Of a stretch of DNA of 27,204 nt, positions 7,021-15,715 are shown piece by piece. The stretch is from a virus. The translations under genes and the position numbers were made by a program. The stretch's first letter is position 1, and each line of letters opens with the position of its first letter. The stretch covers positions 1-27,204 of IMG/VR virus record IMGVR_UViG_3300045747_000068. One strand, given 5' to 3'. Under the pieces are notes generated by a model that was given only the letters and a program-made list of their open reading frames with translations, searched no databases and had not been told where the DNA came from.

Positions 7021-8613
7021 ATGTTCTTCCAAAAAGCGTCCCCAGCTTTCAGTGAGCCTGTACCGATAGCCGCACCCATTGGCGGGTTGAACGCCAAGGA
7101 CTCCATTGTGGCTATGCCCCAGACCGACGCAATTGTACTACGTAACTGGTGGCCTCAGCCTTACGGTTGTACCGTACGCAAGGGGTTCAAGGAATGGGCT
7201 ACGGGGCTGGGTAGCTTCGTCAACACCATACAAGAATGGGCATCCTCCACTGGTTCCCGCAAGCTATTCGCCTGGGCCGGTGGCAGCATGTTCGACGTTA
7301 CGACCAGCGGAGCCGTAGGTGCCCCAATGCTCACAGGATTCGGGGGTACTAGCTGGGTATGTACTCAGATTACCAACTCTGGCGGTAACAACCTGATTGC
7401 TGTAAACGGCATTGACGACGGCATTATCTACAAGAACAGTGGCGTAGCTCGGCTCACGCTGGGGGATGGTATAGTAGCCAATACGTGGGCGGGTATAGAC
7501 CCCAAGAACGCTAGCCAGGCCATTGTACACCAACATAGACTCTGGGTGGTTCAAAAGAATACCAGCGCAGGATGGTTTCTACCCCCTGACGCCATCCAAG
7601 GTACTTTCCTGAAGTATGACTTCGGCCCGTTGTTCAATATGGGTGGGTATCTCCAATTCCTAGCCACTTGGACCATTGACGATGGTAACGGCTCTGAGGA
7701 CCATCTAGTGGGTCTGAGCTCCAACGGAGAGGCTGTCGTGTATGCTGGTACAGACCCAACGGACTCCACCAAGTGGTCTCTGGTGGGCGTGTACTACATA
7801 GGTGCACCTGTTAGTGGTCGCGTCGGGTTCTGCAAGGCTGGCGGTGACCTACTTGCCCTGACCCAACAGGGTGTAGTATCCATGGCTTCTGAGCTGGTAT
7901 CTACCAAGGTTAACCAAGCCCAGAACCCACTGACGTCCTCCAAGATTCAGTATCTGATATCGAACGCCATTGCTACCTACTCTAGCTACGCTGGGTGGGA
8001 CATCCGTTACTTCCCCAAGATTAACATGCTCTTGGTGAACGTACCGTCCATCGTGTCTGGTGGTACTACACAATTCGCTGCTAACCAATTGACCAACGCC
8101 TGGACTACCTTCAACGGTATGGACGCCTCATCTTGGGGTACGTACAGCTTGAATCCCATGTTCGGCACCTACGATGGTCGGGTCATGAGCGCCTGGACAG
8201 GTAGTCTGGATAGCGTAACCATGGCTGGTTCTGGCGGTACGGCCATACAATCTGAGGTACAACAGGCGTACACGTACTTTGGTCACGCGTCCACTCAGAA
8301 GCAAGTGGGTATGTACCAACCTGTTATGGTGGGTAACTACGCAGTGGCCGTATCTACTGAGATTGAGTACGACTTCGCCAGCACTACGTTGGATGCCCCT
8401 ACAGCTATCAACCCCAACTCTGGCTCTACCTTGTGGAACTACTCGTTGTGGAATACCGCATCGTGGGTTGGCGGCTCGTCTGTCCAGAAGCCATGGTTCG
8501 GTGCTGAGGGTATGGGAATCGCTGCGTCATTGAAGATGATGACCCAATCCAGCGGGGACGTATTGTGGGTGGCAACTAACTACAACCTAGTGAACGGTAA
8601 GGGTGTATTGTGA
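7021..8613 (+). CDS. Large tail hub / tail tube protein (530 aa)
   Basis: A 530-residue protein whose N-terminus (PIAAPIGGLNAKDSIVAMP, TDAIVLRNWWP, TVRKGFKEWATGL) is a signature I associate with tail proteins that follow the gp4-like adaptor in podovirus-type modules. It resembles the P22 gp10 or T7 gp12 position and probably forms a beta-propeller-like nozzle. Repeated Trp/Gly-rich blocks (KLFAWAGGSMFDV, NLIAVNGIDDGIIY, EAVVYAGTDPTDSTKWSLVG) fit propeller blades. The gene starts two bases after the adaptor and its TGA overlaps the GTG of the following acetyltransferase-like gene. Confidence in tail function is good, in exact homology moderate. Confidence 0.72.
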   Translation: MFFQKASPAFSEPVPIAAPIGGLNAKDSIVAMPQTDAIVLRNWWPQPYGCTVRKGFKEWATGLGSFVNTIQEWASSTGSRKLFAWAGGSMFDVTTSGAVGAPMLTGFGGTSWVCTQITNSGGNNLIAVNGIDDGIIYKNSGVARLTLGDGIVANTWAGIDPKNASQAIVHQHRLWVVQKNTSAGWFLPPDAIQGTFLKYDFGPLFNMGGYLQFLATWTIDDGNGSEDHLVGLSSNGEAVVYAGTDPTDSTKWSLVGVYYIGAPVSGRVGFCKAGGDLLALTQQGVVSMASELVSTKVNQAQNPLTSSKIQYLISNAIATYSSYAGWDIRYFPKINMLLVNVPSIVSGGTTQFAANQLTNAWTTFNGMDASSWGTYSLNPMFGTYDGRVMSAWTGSLDSVTMAGSGGTAIQSEVQQAYTYFGHASTQKQVGMYQPVMVGNYAVAVSTEIEYDFASTTLDAPTAINPNSGSTLWNYSLWNTASWVGGSSVQKPWFGAEGMGIAASLKMMTQSSGDVLWVATNYNLVNGKGVL

Positions 8614-9026
8614 TAGACACCACCAACCAGGAAGAACTGGCTGAGTGGTTATGTAGTCGCATTGGTTTACTACCTACTAAAAATCTTCGTTGTATAGGTA
8701 GACGCGGCGCAAAAGGGGATATAATCGGCGTTATTGGCTATGACTCATTCACTAACGCATCGGTTCAGATGCATTCAGCGGGTGAAGGTAATTGGTTGTC
8801 GAAAGAGTTTCTCAGGGTAATGTTCGATTACCCGTTTGTAGTCTGCAAGTTGAAGGTTGTTTACGGTTGTGTTTTGGAGTCCAACGAGAGGGCGCTGAAA
8901 CTCAACTACCGCGTGGGGTTCAAATATGAACACACCCTCAAAGATTGTTATCTTGAAGGTGGTGCCATCATAATGTCCATGAGCAAGGATGAATGTAGAT
9001 ATTTGAAGGAGATACCCCATGGGTAA
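8610..9026 (+). CDS. GNAT-like acetyltransferase (138 aa)
   Basis: A 138-residue protein starting with GTG that overlaps the tail hub stop by four bases. The C-terminal half has the GNAT layout: a beta-rich segment, a helix (FLRVMFDYPFVV), a strand (KLKVVYGCVLES) and then NERALKLNYRVGFKYEHTL, the classic segment in which a side-chain-rich helix precedes a 'GF' strand. The acetyl-CoA loop (Q/RxxGxG/A) is not obvious; GEGN at residue 59 is the nearest match, so activity is uncertain. Codon style looks different from the flanking tail genes, suggesting a later insertion. Its substrate is unknown; phages often carry such genes among tail genes. Confidence 0.65.
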   Translation: MIDTTNQEELAEWLCSRIGLLPTKNLRCIGRRGAKGDIIGVIGYDSFTNASVQMHSAGEGNWLSKEFLRVMFDYPFVVCKLKVVYGCVLESNERALKLNYRVGFKYEHTLKDCYLEGGAIIMSMSKDECRYLKEIPHG

Positions 9027-9900
9027 GTCAAGTCCCTCGGCGCCACCGCCGCCAGACTACGAGGCACAAGCCAAAGCTGGTAAGGTCAACCAAGTTGGCC
9101 CTCAAGGTACAAAGACTTGGTCCAAGGGTGCCGACGGCATTTGGACAGAAACCACCGACGCTGGCGACGCAGGCAAGAACTACCAAGCCCAACAAGCGGG
9201 GCTGCTACGAATGTCGGATGCGGCCACAGGGGCGTTACCTGGGGCCATAGACAAGTCCCTGACGGGGTTAGACACTTCCAGCCTACCAGGTTGGAAGAAC
9301 TTCGACATGAGTCCTACTGGTAACTCCAAGGACATTCAGGACGCCACCTACGCTTTGATGCAACCCCAACTCCAACAGGGTCGGGACAGCGAGATTCAAC
9401 GTCTGAAGAACCAGGGTATCACTGAGGATTCACCAGCCTTCCAACGCGCGATGCTTACGTTGGACCAAGGCGACAACGACGCCAAGATAAAGGCGTTGAT
9501 AGCTGGTACCACTGAGTACGGCAACAGTTTCAACCGTAACACACAAGCCTCTACACTTTCCAATGCCCTGAGAGGTCAGATGCTCGGAGAGCAGTCCAAC
9601 GTCAACAACTACGACTTGAACCAAGTCAAGAGCTTGTTCAACTTCGGGCAAGGCGGCGGTGGCGGTTTGGGCCCTGATGGGGCCACTAATGACGGCGGTG
9701 CGGCAGCTGCGGCGATGAACAATACCTACAAAGCCCAAATGGATCAGTACAACGCTTCTCAGGCCAACGCTGGCTCGGCAGGTGCGGGTCTAGGCGGTTT
9801 GCTCGGGGCAGGTGCCGGATTTTTGATGGGCGGTGGACCAGCAGGTATGCAACTTGGAGCTACCCTGGGTAGTGGCGTAGGTCGTGGACTGCTTCGCTAA
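9019..9900 (+). CDS. Ejection-type internal virion protein with Gly-rich membrane tail (293 aa)
   Basis: Starts at ATG 9019 with a strong GAAGGAG site and overlaps the upstream stop by eight bases. The N-terminus (SSPSAPPPPDYEAQAKAGK, VGPQGTKTWSKGADG) is a pattern of podovirus proteins thought to be ejected with DNA. The middle is helical and Gln-rich with GITEDSPAFQRAM and RNTQASTLSNALRGQM. The last 45 residues are Gly/Ala with glycine-zipper character (LGGLLGAGAGFLMGGG), suited to inserting in the host membrane. It heads a block of three candidate ejection proteins. The role as a DNA-injection channel part is inference. Confidence 0.7.
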   Translation: MGKSSPSAPPPPDYEAQAKAGKVNQVGPQGTKTWSKGADGIWTETTDAGDAGKNYQAQQAGLLRMSDAATGALPGAIDKSLTGLDTSSLPGWKNFDMSPTGNSKDIQDATYALMQPQLQQGRDSEIQRLKNQGITEDSPAFQRAMLTLDQGDNDAKIKALIAGTTEYGNSFNRNTQASTLSNALRGQMLGEQSNVNNYDLNQVKSLFNFGQGGGGGLGPDGATNDGGAAAAAMNNTYKAQMDQYNASQANAGSAGAGLGGLLGAGAGFLMGGGPAGMQLGATLGSGVGRGLLR

Positions 9901-9909
9901 GGGGTAATC

Positions 9910-11100
9910 ATGGACTTCCAAGCCTTCTTGAACCCCAACGATACAACATCGTATTCGTCCTTGGACTATCAAGGTCGCGGTCTGGCTGCTACTAAACAAC
10001 GCAAGTTGGCGGACATGCTTCGCCAAAATTTGAAGGACACACCTGCGGCTACCCCTCAGATGGTGGGTGGTCAGTATATTCGACCCCATTGGACTGAGGG
10101 TCTATCGGATGCCTTACGTACAGGACTTGCCGGCTACGCTGGTATCAAGGCTGACGAGGCAGACGTTGGGGTTCAACAAGCCCAACAAGGTGCGGCTGAG
10201 CAATGGCGCGCAGCTACCCCTACATCGGTTGTACACGACACCCCTATGCCCGAGGGTCAGATGGGTCCAGGACAACCAACTGTGACACCCCCCACACGGG
10301 AAACGATTCTCAAGCACACGTTGGAGGGTTTGACCAATCCTCTGACCGCCAAAGAAGCAGCGGTGACAAACGCATCGTTGACCTCCAACCTTGACCGTAC
10401 TGACGACAAGGCATTCCGCGACCAGCAAGCTCGTCAGTCAGCTCAAGAGCGTTCGGACAACTTGATGGCCCAATTGACCCAACGAGCTGATGATGCCCAA
10501 CGGCGCTCTGAAGACCGTGCATCTGACCGCGCCTCACGCGAGGCAGCGGCCAAAGAAGCGTTGGCTCTGCGGGGTCAAATCGCGCAGGGTCAGCAAGAGA
10601 TTGCCCGTCAAGGTTTGGAGTTGCGGCGTGATATAGCAAATAGCAAGGGTAACAACGAGAAGCCCCTGCCTGCTGCCCAGGCTACTGCCTACGTGAATAA
10701 CGCCACAGCGTTGGGTAATATCGATGATGCCTTGAAGAAGGTGGACGCCAATCCTGCGGCTTTTGGGTTGACCAATATGTTACCCAATGCGGTGGTAACC
10801 CGCATGGACCCCAAAGGTATCGAGGCACGTGCAGCGGTATTCAACTTGGGTTCGTTGAAGATTCACGACCGTTCGGGTGCGGCTGTTACAGCCTCGGAAA
10901 CCCCACGATTGCTACCGTTCATTCCCACACCTGGGGATAGCGCGAAAACCATCAAGACCAAGTTGAATGGGTTCCAACGCGAGTACAACTTGATGCAGCA
11001 AAACATTGAGGACTTCGCAGGTACTCAAGGTTACAAATCCCCTCGTAAGCAGAGCGGTGGGGGTGACGGCACCGTTGACTACGGGAGCTTGTCCAAATGA
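9910..11100 (+). CDS. Putative internal virion / ejection protein with coiled coil (396 aa)
   Basis: ATG 9910 follows an AAGGGG site. The N-terminal 100 residues start MDFQAFLNPNDTTSY and include TEGLSDALRTGLAGYAGIKA. Residues about 140-250 are a long, highly charged helix rich in Arg, Ala, Asp and Gln (RASDRASREAAAKEAL), a probable coiled coil. The C-terminal part is more globular, with AVFNLGSLKIHDRSGAAVTASE and a final run (FQREYNLMQQNIEDFAG). The stop overlaps the next start (ATGA). Size, composition and position match the second of three ejection proteins in short-tailed phages. No catalytic motif (such as a transglycosylase) was recognised. Confidence 0.65.
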   Translation: MDFQAFLNPNDTTSYSSLDYQGRGLAATKQRKLADMLRQNLKDTPAATPQMVGGQYIRPHWTEGLSDALRTGLAGYAGIKADEADVGVQQAQQGAAEQWRAATPTSVVHDTPMPEGQMGPGQPTVTPPTRETILKHTLEGLTNPLTAKEAAVTNASLTSNLDRTDDKAFRDQQARQSAQERSDNLMAQLTQRADDAQRRSEDRASDRASREAAAKEALALRGQIAQGQQEIARQGLELRRDIANSKGNNEKPLPAAQATAYVNNATALGNIDDALKKVDANPAAFGLTNMLPNAVVTRMDPKGIEARAAVFNLGSLKIHDRSGAAVTASETPRLLPFIPTPGDSAKTIKTKLNGFQREYNLMQQNIEDFAGTQGYKSPRKQSGGGDGTVDYGSLSK

Positions 11101-12941
11101 ACGTAAAACTGCCTGATGGCACCATCATCCGAAACGTACCAGAGGGTACGAGTCAGGCAGACCTATTCGCCAAACTACAAGCGAACGGGTATGACGTAGC
11201 CAAACTGAAGGGTACGGCAGAGCACAATGCTCGCGCCGCAGCTGACCTAGCTGCCGACACCAAGAAGTACGCACCTGAGGGTGGCTTCTGGGCCAACCTT
11301 GGGGCTGGTATGAATAATACCGTCCAGGGCGTCAAGCAACTGGTGGGTCAGGGTGAAACTGACGACCAAATCAAAGAGCGTCGGGCGTTGGATGAGAAGC
11401 TGGCCGATAGCACCACGTTAGGTGGTTTGACCCAAATGGGCGGTGAGATGCTCATGAACGCACCTCTCAGTGCTGCTGGCGGAGCCGTTGTAGGTAAGGC
11501 TCTGACTTCCCTGCCTAAAGTCGGCGCTATGCTTACTAAATTAGGGGGCGTAGGGGGCCGCGTAGCTAACCTAGGTACGGTAGGGAGGGGGGCCGTAGAA
11601 GGGGCTGTCGGAGGCGCGTTAAACGCGACTACGGAGGATGAATCGAAGGGGGTAAACTCGGTTATCGGGGGTACTGCTGGAGCAGTAGTACCAGCGGCGG
11701 GGGCTGGGGTATCCAAGTTGGTAAAAGCCTTGTCGAAGTCCAATGCCGGCAACCGTGCCGCCCAGATACTTGAAGAGCAGTTGGGCCCTCAGAATGTGCA
11801 CGACATCAACTTCAAGTTGGATGTACAGCCCAAACCCTCGTTGCCATTGTCTACCGCAGCTACAACTGAGAACGCCACTCTGGCCTCGTTGGAGCGTGGC
11901 GCTCGTGGGCGCAACACGGGAGATATGGGGTTCAACCAAAGCAAGAAGGTCGCAGAGCAAGCGTGGGGTGCTGTCAAGGGTGCGACTAAACAGGCTGACG
12001 AACTCGCTGACCGAGTGACTGACCGCGAAGCCACTATTCAGCTGTCTAAAGACCACCTGAATACGTTTAACAAGCCAAGGGCTTTGGGTCGTGCTCAACA
12101 GATTGTATCCGATACCGCTGAGGAACTGAGGGGTACAACTGTAGCGCGTCAGAACCCAGAGGTAACCAGTACAATCTCTCAGGTGGAGTCCTTGTTATCC
12201 CACCCTGAGCGTACAGCAGGTGACTACGCTAGCCAGTACTGGCGTCTCAGCGATATGGCTAATAACCCCAATACGTCTGCCGAGGCTCGTGGGGTACTAA
12301 TGCGGTTGCGTAACTCGGTACAGCAAGCAGCTGACGAGGCTAGTGGCGGTACCAACCAATTCTCCGACATGGTGGGACGGTTCAAGGTTGACCAGGCTCA
12401 CGTGGATACGGCCCAAGCCGCAAAGGGTGTTCGGGAATCGTTTGTCGACCCAATGGGTGTGGTTAAGGGTTCAGAGGTATTTGGGGATACCCCCACCATC
12501 ACCTCGGCTGCTCTACGCAAGTCTATGGTGAAGAATGGTACCAACGCCTACGGTGACGTGCTGGAACCCTCAACTCGGGGTGCTCTCAAAGACCTTGAAG
12601 GGGAGCTTGTACGCCACGAAATGTGGCAACCCAAGAACTCCCCAGGATTGTCCCAACTGGGCATTGAAAACCCCCTGTCTGTTGTATCGTCAGGTCGTGA
12701 CAATCCGTTCAACTACCTACCGTTGGTGAAGGGGGGAGCTAATTGGCTCTTCAAGGGTTCTCGTCAGGCAACTACCGACGCAGCGGATGCGGCCATGATG
12801 GACCCCACCGTGTGGAAGAAAATGATGACGGACTATGCGGCTAGCAAGTCACCGTTGACCCAACAAGAGTACATGGCTCGGGCGCTGCGTCAAGCTACGT
12901 TGCTACCGGGCAATGCCGTAGCCACCCAAATTGGAGAATAA
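11097..12941 (+). CDS. Large putative ejection protein (614 aa)
   Basis: Overlaps the previous stop by four bases. The N-terminal 35 residues (VKLPDGTIIRNVPEGTSQ, then LFAKLQANGYDV) are a short domain seen at the start of many phage and prophage internal proteins. Residues about 60-215 are Gly/Ala-rich and weakly hydrophobic (GGVGGRVANLGTVGRG, VIGGTAGAVVPAAGAG), suggesting membrane association. The remaining 400 residues are helical, with TTENATLASLERGARGR and a Ser/Asn/Gln-rich middle, ending LPGNAVATQIGE. It is the last and largest of the three-gene ejection block and directly precedes the fibre genes. No enzymatic motif was identified, so the ejection call is based on layout. Confidence 0.65.
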   Translation: MNVKLPDGTIIRNVPEGTSQADLFAKLQANGYDVAKLKGTAEHNARAAADLAADTKKYAPEGGFWANLGAGMNNTVQGVKQLVGQGETDDQIKERRALDEKLADSTTLGGLTQMGGEMLMNAPLSAAGGAVVGKALTSLPKVGAMLTKLGGVGGRVANLGTVGRGAVEGAVGGALNATTEDESKGVNSVIGGTAGAVVPAAGAGVSKLVKALSKSNAGNRAAQILEEQLGPQNVHDINFKLDVQPKPSLPLSTAATTENATLASLERGARGRNTGDMGFNQSKKVAEQAWGAVKGATKQADELADRVTDREATIQLSKDHLNTFNKPRALGRAQQIVSDTAEELRGTTVARQNPEVTSTISQVESLLSHPERTAGDYASQYWRLSDMANNPNTSAEARGVLMRLRNSVQQAADEASGGTNQFSDMVGRFKVDQAHVDTAQAAKGVRESFVDPMGVVKGSEVFGDTPTITSAALRKSMVKNGTNAYGDVLEPSTRGALKDLEGELVRHEMWQPKNSPGLSQLGIENPLSVVSSGRDNPFNYLPLVKGGANWLFKGSRQATTDAADAAMMDPTVWKKMMTDYAASKSPLTQQEYMARALRQATLLPGNAVATQIGE

Positions 12942-12943
12942 GC

Positions 12944-13894
12944 ATGCCTCGTGACGGCTCAGGTAATTATACGCTACCAGCGGGAAACCCCGTTGTTACC
13001 GGCACTATTATTGATGTAAATTGGGCCAACCCTACGCTCTCAGACGTTGCCCTTCAGTTGAACAACGTACTGACTCGCGATGGGTTGCTGCCCGCTACAG
13101 GCCCACTACCTATGGGGGCTAACAAAATAGCCAACCTAGGGGTCGGCTCGTTGCTTACTGACTCAATTACGTTGGGTCAAGTACAAAATAGCACCGTCCA
13201 ATACCTCACTGCAGTTGCGGGTACTAACGACTTCACTGCTACGTTGGCTAGCCTGGCTGCTTACACGGCAGGTCAGACCTTTCGGTTTGTAGCTCCTGCG
13301 GCCAATACGGGCGCAGCTACTATCAACATCAATGGTTTGGGGGTCAAGTCTATCACCAAGTCAGGTGCTGTAGCGTTGGTCGGCGCGGAGATTGCTACAG
13401 GGTCTGTCGTACAAATATCGTATGATGGTACCCAATTTCAGTTGCTAGCTGGCGCTGGCGGTGCTGCGGGTGGGGCTACTGGTGGTGGCACAGACGCGGT
13501 GTTCTACGAGAATGACCTAACCATCAATACCAACTACACCATTGGCTCCGCAGCCTACAGGTCTGGGGTTACCATTTCGTTGACCAATCCTGCGTTGTTC
13601 ACCTTGTCGGGCCACAACCTAGCAGCTGAGATGGTCGTACATTTGAGTACTACGGGTGCGTTGCCTACGGGCTTCGCAGTGGATACCCCATACTACGTGA
13701 TTGCTACTGGATTAACCTCCAGCGTATTCCAATTATCTGCTACCCTCAACGGTACAGGTATCAACGCCAGTGGAGCCCAATCTGGCGTACATTCTGTCGG
13801 CAAAATCAAAAATGCCGTATCTGCTGGCCCTGTTGGAATCGCTACAGGGGTCACTGTCACCGTGCCCACTGGCGCAACTTGGAGCATTGTGTGA
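12944..13894 (+). CDS. Tail fibre protein (316 aa)
   Basis: The N-terminus PRDGSGNYTLPAGNPVVTG followed by WANPTLSDVALQLNN and LTRDG is a virion-attachment module common in tail fibres of phages of proteobacteria. Residues about 80-170 form a repeat-like beta domain (VAPAANTGAATININGLG). Residues about 205-285 carry the SGHNLAAEMVVHLSTTGALP and FAVDTPYYVI segment that occurs in many fibre proteins. The C-terminus (AVSAGPVGIATGVTVTVP, ending WSIV) is a known-looking fibre end motif, so the gene appears complete. It is the likely primary receptor-binding fibre; the next genes provide additional distal modules. Confidence 0.8.
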   Translation: MPRDGSGNYTLPAGNPVVTGTIIDVNWANPTLSDVALQLNNVLTRDGLLPATGPLPMGANKIANLGVGSLLTDSITLGQVQNSTVQYLTAVAGTNDFTATLASLAAYTAGQTFRFVAPAANTGAATININGLGVKSITKSGAVALVGAEIATGSVVQISYDGTQFQLLAGAGGAAGGATGGGTDAVFYENDLTINTNYTIGSAAYRSGVTISLTNPALFTLSGHNLAAEMVVHLSTTGALPTGFAVDTPYYVIATGLTSSVFQLSATLNGTGINASGAQSGVHSVGKIKNAVSAGPVGIATGVTVTVPTGATWSIV

Positions 13895-13989
13895 TTACAA
13901 ATAAAGACTTTCTCTGGGCACTTGGTGGAACAGTAATTGTTCTTGTCCCTCTTGTTTACTTTATGTATAGCGCGGGGTGCTTTAAATGA
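13891..13989 (+). CDS. Possible 32-aa single-pass membrane microprotein
   Basis: A short ORF starting with GTG at 13891, with GGAG six bases upstream. It overlaps the fibre stop by four bases and itself ends in an ATGA overlap with the following gene. The product (MITNKDFLWALGG..., ending YSAGCFK) has one hydrophobic segment at about residues 8-27 and an SAGC motif close to the end that resembles a lipobox. The coupling on both sides and the good ribosome site support translation. It could simply be a translational relay between the two fibre genes. No homologue is recognised. Confidence 0.45.
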   Translation: MITNKDFLWALGGTVIVLVPLVYFMYSAGCFK

Positions 13990-14426
13990 GCGTACCAATT
14001 TCAGGCACAACCGGAATCTCTCTGGTTCAAGACGCAACCATCACTACTGCAAAGATTGTTGATACCAGCATCACTGCTGCAAAACTGAATGGAGCGCAGA
14101 CAGGCTCTGCTCCTATTTATGGTTGTAGGGCTTGGTGTGTGTTCAATGGGAATACTGCTGGAACCAATGCTCCTCTGGCAGGTGGAAACGTGACCTCGGT
14201 GACTAAAAACGCTACGGGAGACTACACGATTAACTTCACCACTGCGCTACAAGACACTAACTTTTCATTATCAGGCTCGGCGAATGTTGCAGCAGCTAAT
14301 AAGACGGTGTTCACAGAGCATTCGACTGCGAGAACTACATCTTCCGTAAGTGTGCTTACTTCGCAAGGTGGTGCTGGTTCTGCCCAAAGTGACCCCACTT
14401 TAGTATCTGTCGCAATCTTCCGCTAA
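13986..14426 (+). CDS. Tail fibre distal or accessory protein (146 aa)
   Basis: A 146-residue protein. The N-terminal 35 residues have the repeated helical pattern DATITTAKIVDTSITAAKLN, which precedes fibre tips in many phages. Residues about 42-110 (SAPIYGCRAWCVFNGN, then NATGDYTINFTTALQDTNF) match a small beta-rich module I associate with tail or baseplate tips. The end (SDPTLVSVAIFR) is also typical. It is the second gene of the fibre block. DNA style (GCT/GGT-type, fewer GTA and TAC codons by eye) differs from genes upstream, suggesting it was acquired with its neighbours. Probably part of the receptor-binding apparatus. Confidence 0.7.
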   Translation: MSVPISGTTGISLVQDATITTAKIVDTSITAAKLNGAQTGSAPIYGCRAWCVFNGNTAGTNAPLAGGNVTSVTKNATGDYTINFTTALQDTNFSLSGSANVAAANKTVFTEHSTARTTSSVSVLTSQGGAGSAQSDPTLVSVAIFR

Positions 14427-14435
14427 GGACTCAAT

Positions 14436-15101
14436 ATGGCCGGAACACTAAAAGTACACGTACAGCTTGGCGACTCAGCCACAGCTACTAATAACTTCAT
14501 GGTCACTGCTGAAGCGGCTGATGGAACTATGAAGATTGCCCGAGGTAACAAAGGGGCAACAACGCAAGATATTCTGACGGTGGATGCAAGTGGAAAAGTT
14601 GCGATGCCGCAAGGTATGGCAGGTGGGTCTTTGACTCTAGGCACTGCAATTGCTACTACAAGCGGATTGAACGCCGACTTTACGGGTATCCCGAGTTGGG
14701 CCAAGCGAATCACTGTAATGCTTCGTGGCGTTTCCCTATCAGGAGTTAGTGACTACTTTCTCCGGGTTGGCAATTCAGGGGCGTTCGTAACTACTGGATA
14801 TGCGTCATCTTGGTCTTACGCGACCACAGGGGTGGCTACAGGGACATCTACTGCTGGATTTGGGATGACTGGAAATTCTGCGGCTGGAGCCATGAGCACC
14901 CAGTTTGTGCTTACCTTACAAGATGCAGCTACCAATTCTTGGGTTTGTACCCAAGCAGGTGCGGATACCGCTGGCTCATCTACTCGGATGGGTGGTGGGT
15001 CTATAACCCTGTCTTCCGCACTTGATCGTATTCGCCTTACATCACAGAACGGTACAGACACTTTTGATGCTGGCTCCATGAACATCATGTATGAGGGATA
15101 A
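14436..15101 (+). CDS. Tail fibre-like protein, paralogue 1 (221 aa)
   Basis: Residues 1-60 read as a short adaptor region (MAGTLKVHVQLGDSATATNN, ILTVDASGKVAMPQ) like those found in phage tail proteins and fibre adhesins. Residues about 70-221 form a beta-rich domain starting ADFTGIPSWAKRITVML and ending LDRIRLTSQNGTDTFDAGS, NIMYEG. The same domain ends the next gene, so the two are paralogues with about 20-residue anchor motifs at both ends and a divergent middle. This layout fits receptor-binding tips that exchange or diversify their central part. No catalytic motif for a depolymerase is visible. Confidence 0.7.
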   Translation: MAGTLKVHVQLGDSATATNNFMVTAEAADGTMKIARGNKGATTQDILTVDASGKVAMPQGMAGGSLTLGTAIATTSGLNADFTGIPSWAKRITVMLRGVSLSGVSDYFLRVGNSGAFVTTGYASSWSYATTGVATGTSTAGFGMTGNSAAGAMSTQFVLTLQDAATNSWVCTQAGADTAGSSTRMGGGSITLSSALDRIRLTSQNGTDTFDAGSMNIMYEG

Positions 15102-15104
15102 CAA

Positions 15105-15710
15105 ATGACCGCAGCAATTTCAGCACCAACCTCAACCACAGGTTCCCTCAAAGTTAATGGTACGGATGTAGTTACCTTTGACTCCACTGGGATTATCTCG
15201 GGGGTGAACAAGTCGGCAGTGTCGCAACAAGCTACGCTTGGGACAACTCAGAACACCACTGCAGGGACAAGCATCGACTTTACTGGGATACCTTCGTGGG
15301 TCAAGCGCATTACCGTATCCATGAACGGCGTATCGACCAACGGGACTTCCCAGACTATTTTGCAGCTTGGTAAGTCAGCGGGTGTGGAGACTACGGGGTA
15401 CACCTCCTATGGTATCCAGCAAATTTCCAACTCCAGCGGATTGGCCTCGTTCACTACAGGCTTGGCTGCAGCGGCAGGAACAGGTACAACGGCAGCGGGT
15501 ACTCGCTACGGTCAGATGGTACTGACATTAATGGATCTTGCCACAAACACTTGGTCTATGCAAGGTCAGTGGGCCAATATTGGCGATGCCGTGATGAATC
15601 AAGCTGCGGGTATCAAAGCCCTCGCTGGAACGCTTGACCGTGTTCGCCTGACTACGGTGAATGGTACGGACACCTTTGACGCGGGCAGCGTTAACATCCT
15701 GTACGAGTAA
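15105..15710 (+). CDS. Tail fibre-like protein, paralogue 2 (201 aa)
   Basis: A short N-terminal region (SAPTSTTGSLKVNGTDVVTF) leads to the domain shared with the preceding gene: IDFTGIPSWVKRITVSMNGV at its start and LDRVRLTTVNGTDTFDAGS, NILYE at its end. The middle third, rich in Thr, Gly and Ala, differs. It starts three bases after the preceding stop. Together with the previous gene it looks like a duplicated tip module, which may broaden host range. Whether the two products trimerise separately or together cannot be told from sequence. Confidence 0.7.
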   Translation: MTAAISAPTSTTGSLKVNGTDVVTFDSTGIISGVNKSAVSQQATLGTTQNTTAGTSIDFTGIPSWVKRITVSMNGVSTNGTSQTILQLGKSAGVETTGYTSYGIQQISNSSGLASFTTGLAAAAGTGTTAAGTRYGQMVLTLMDLATNTWSMQGQWANIGDAVMNQAAGIKALAGTLDRVRLTTVNGTDTFDAGSVNILYE

Positions 15711-15715
15711 GCCAG

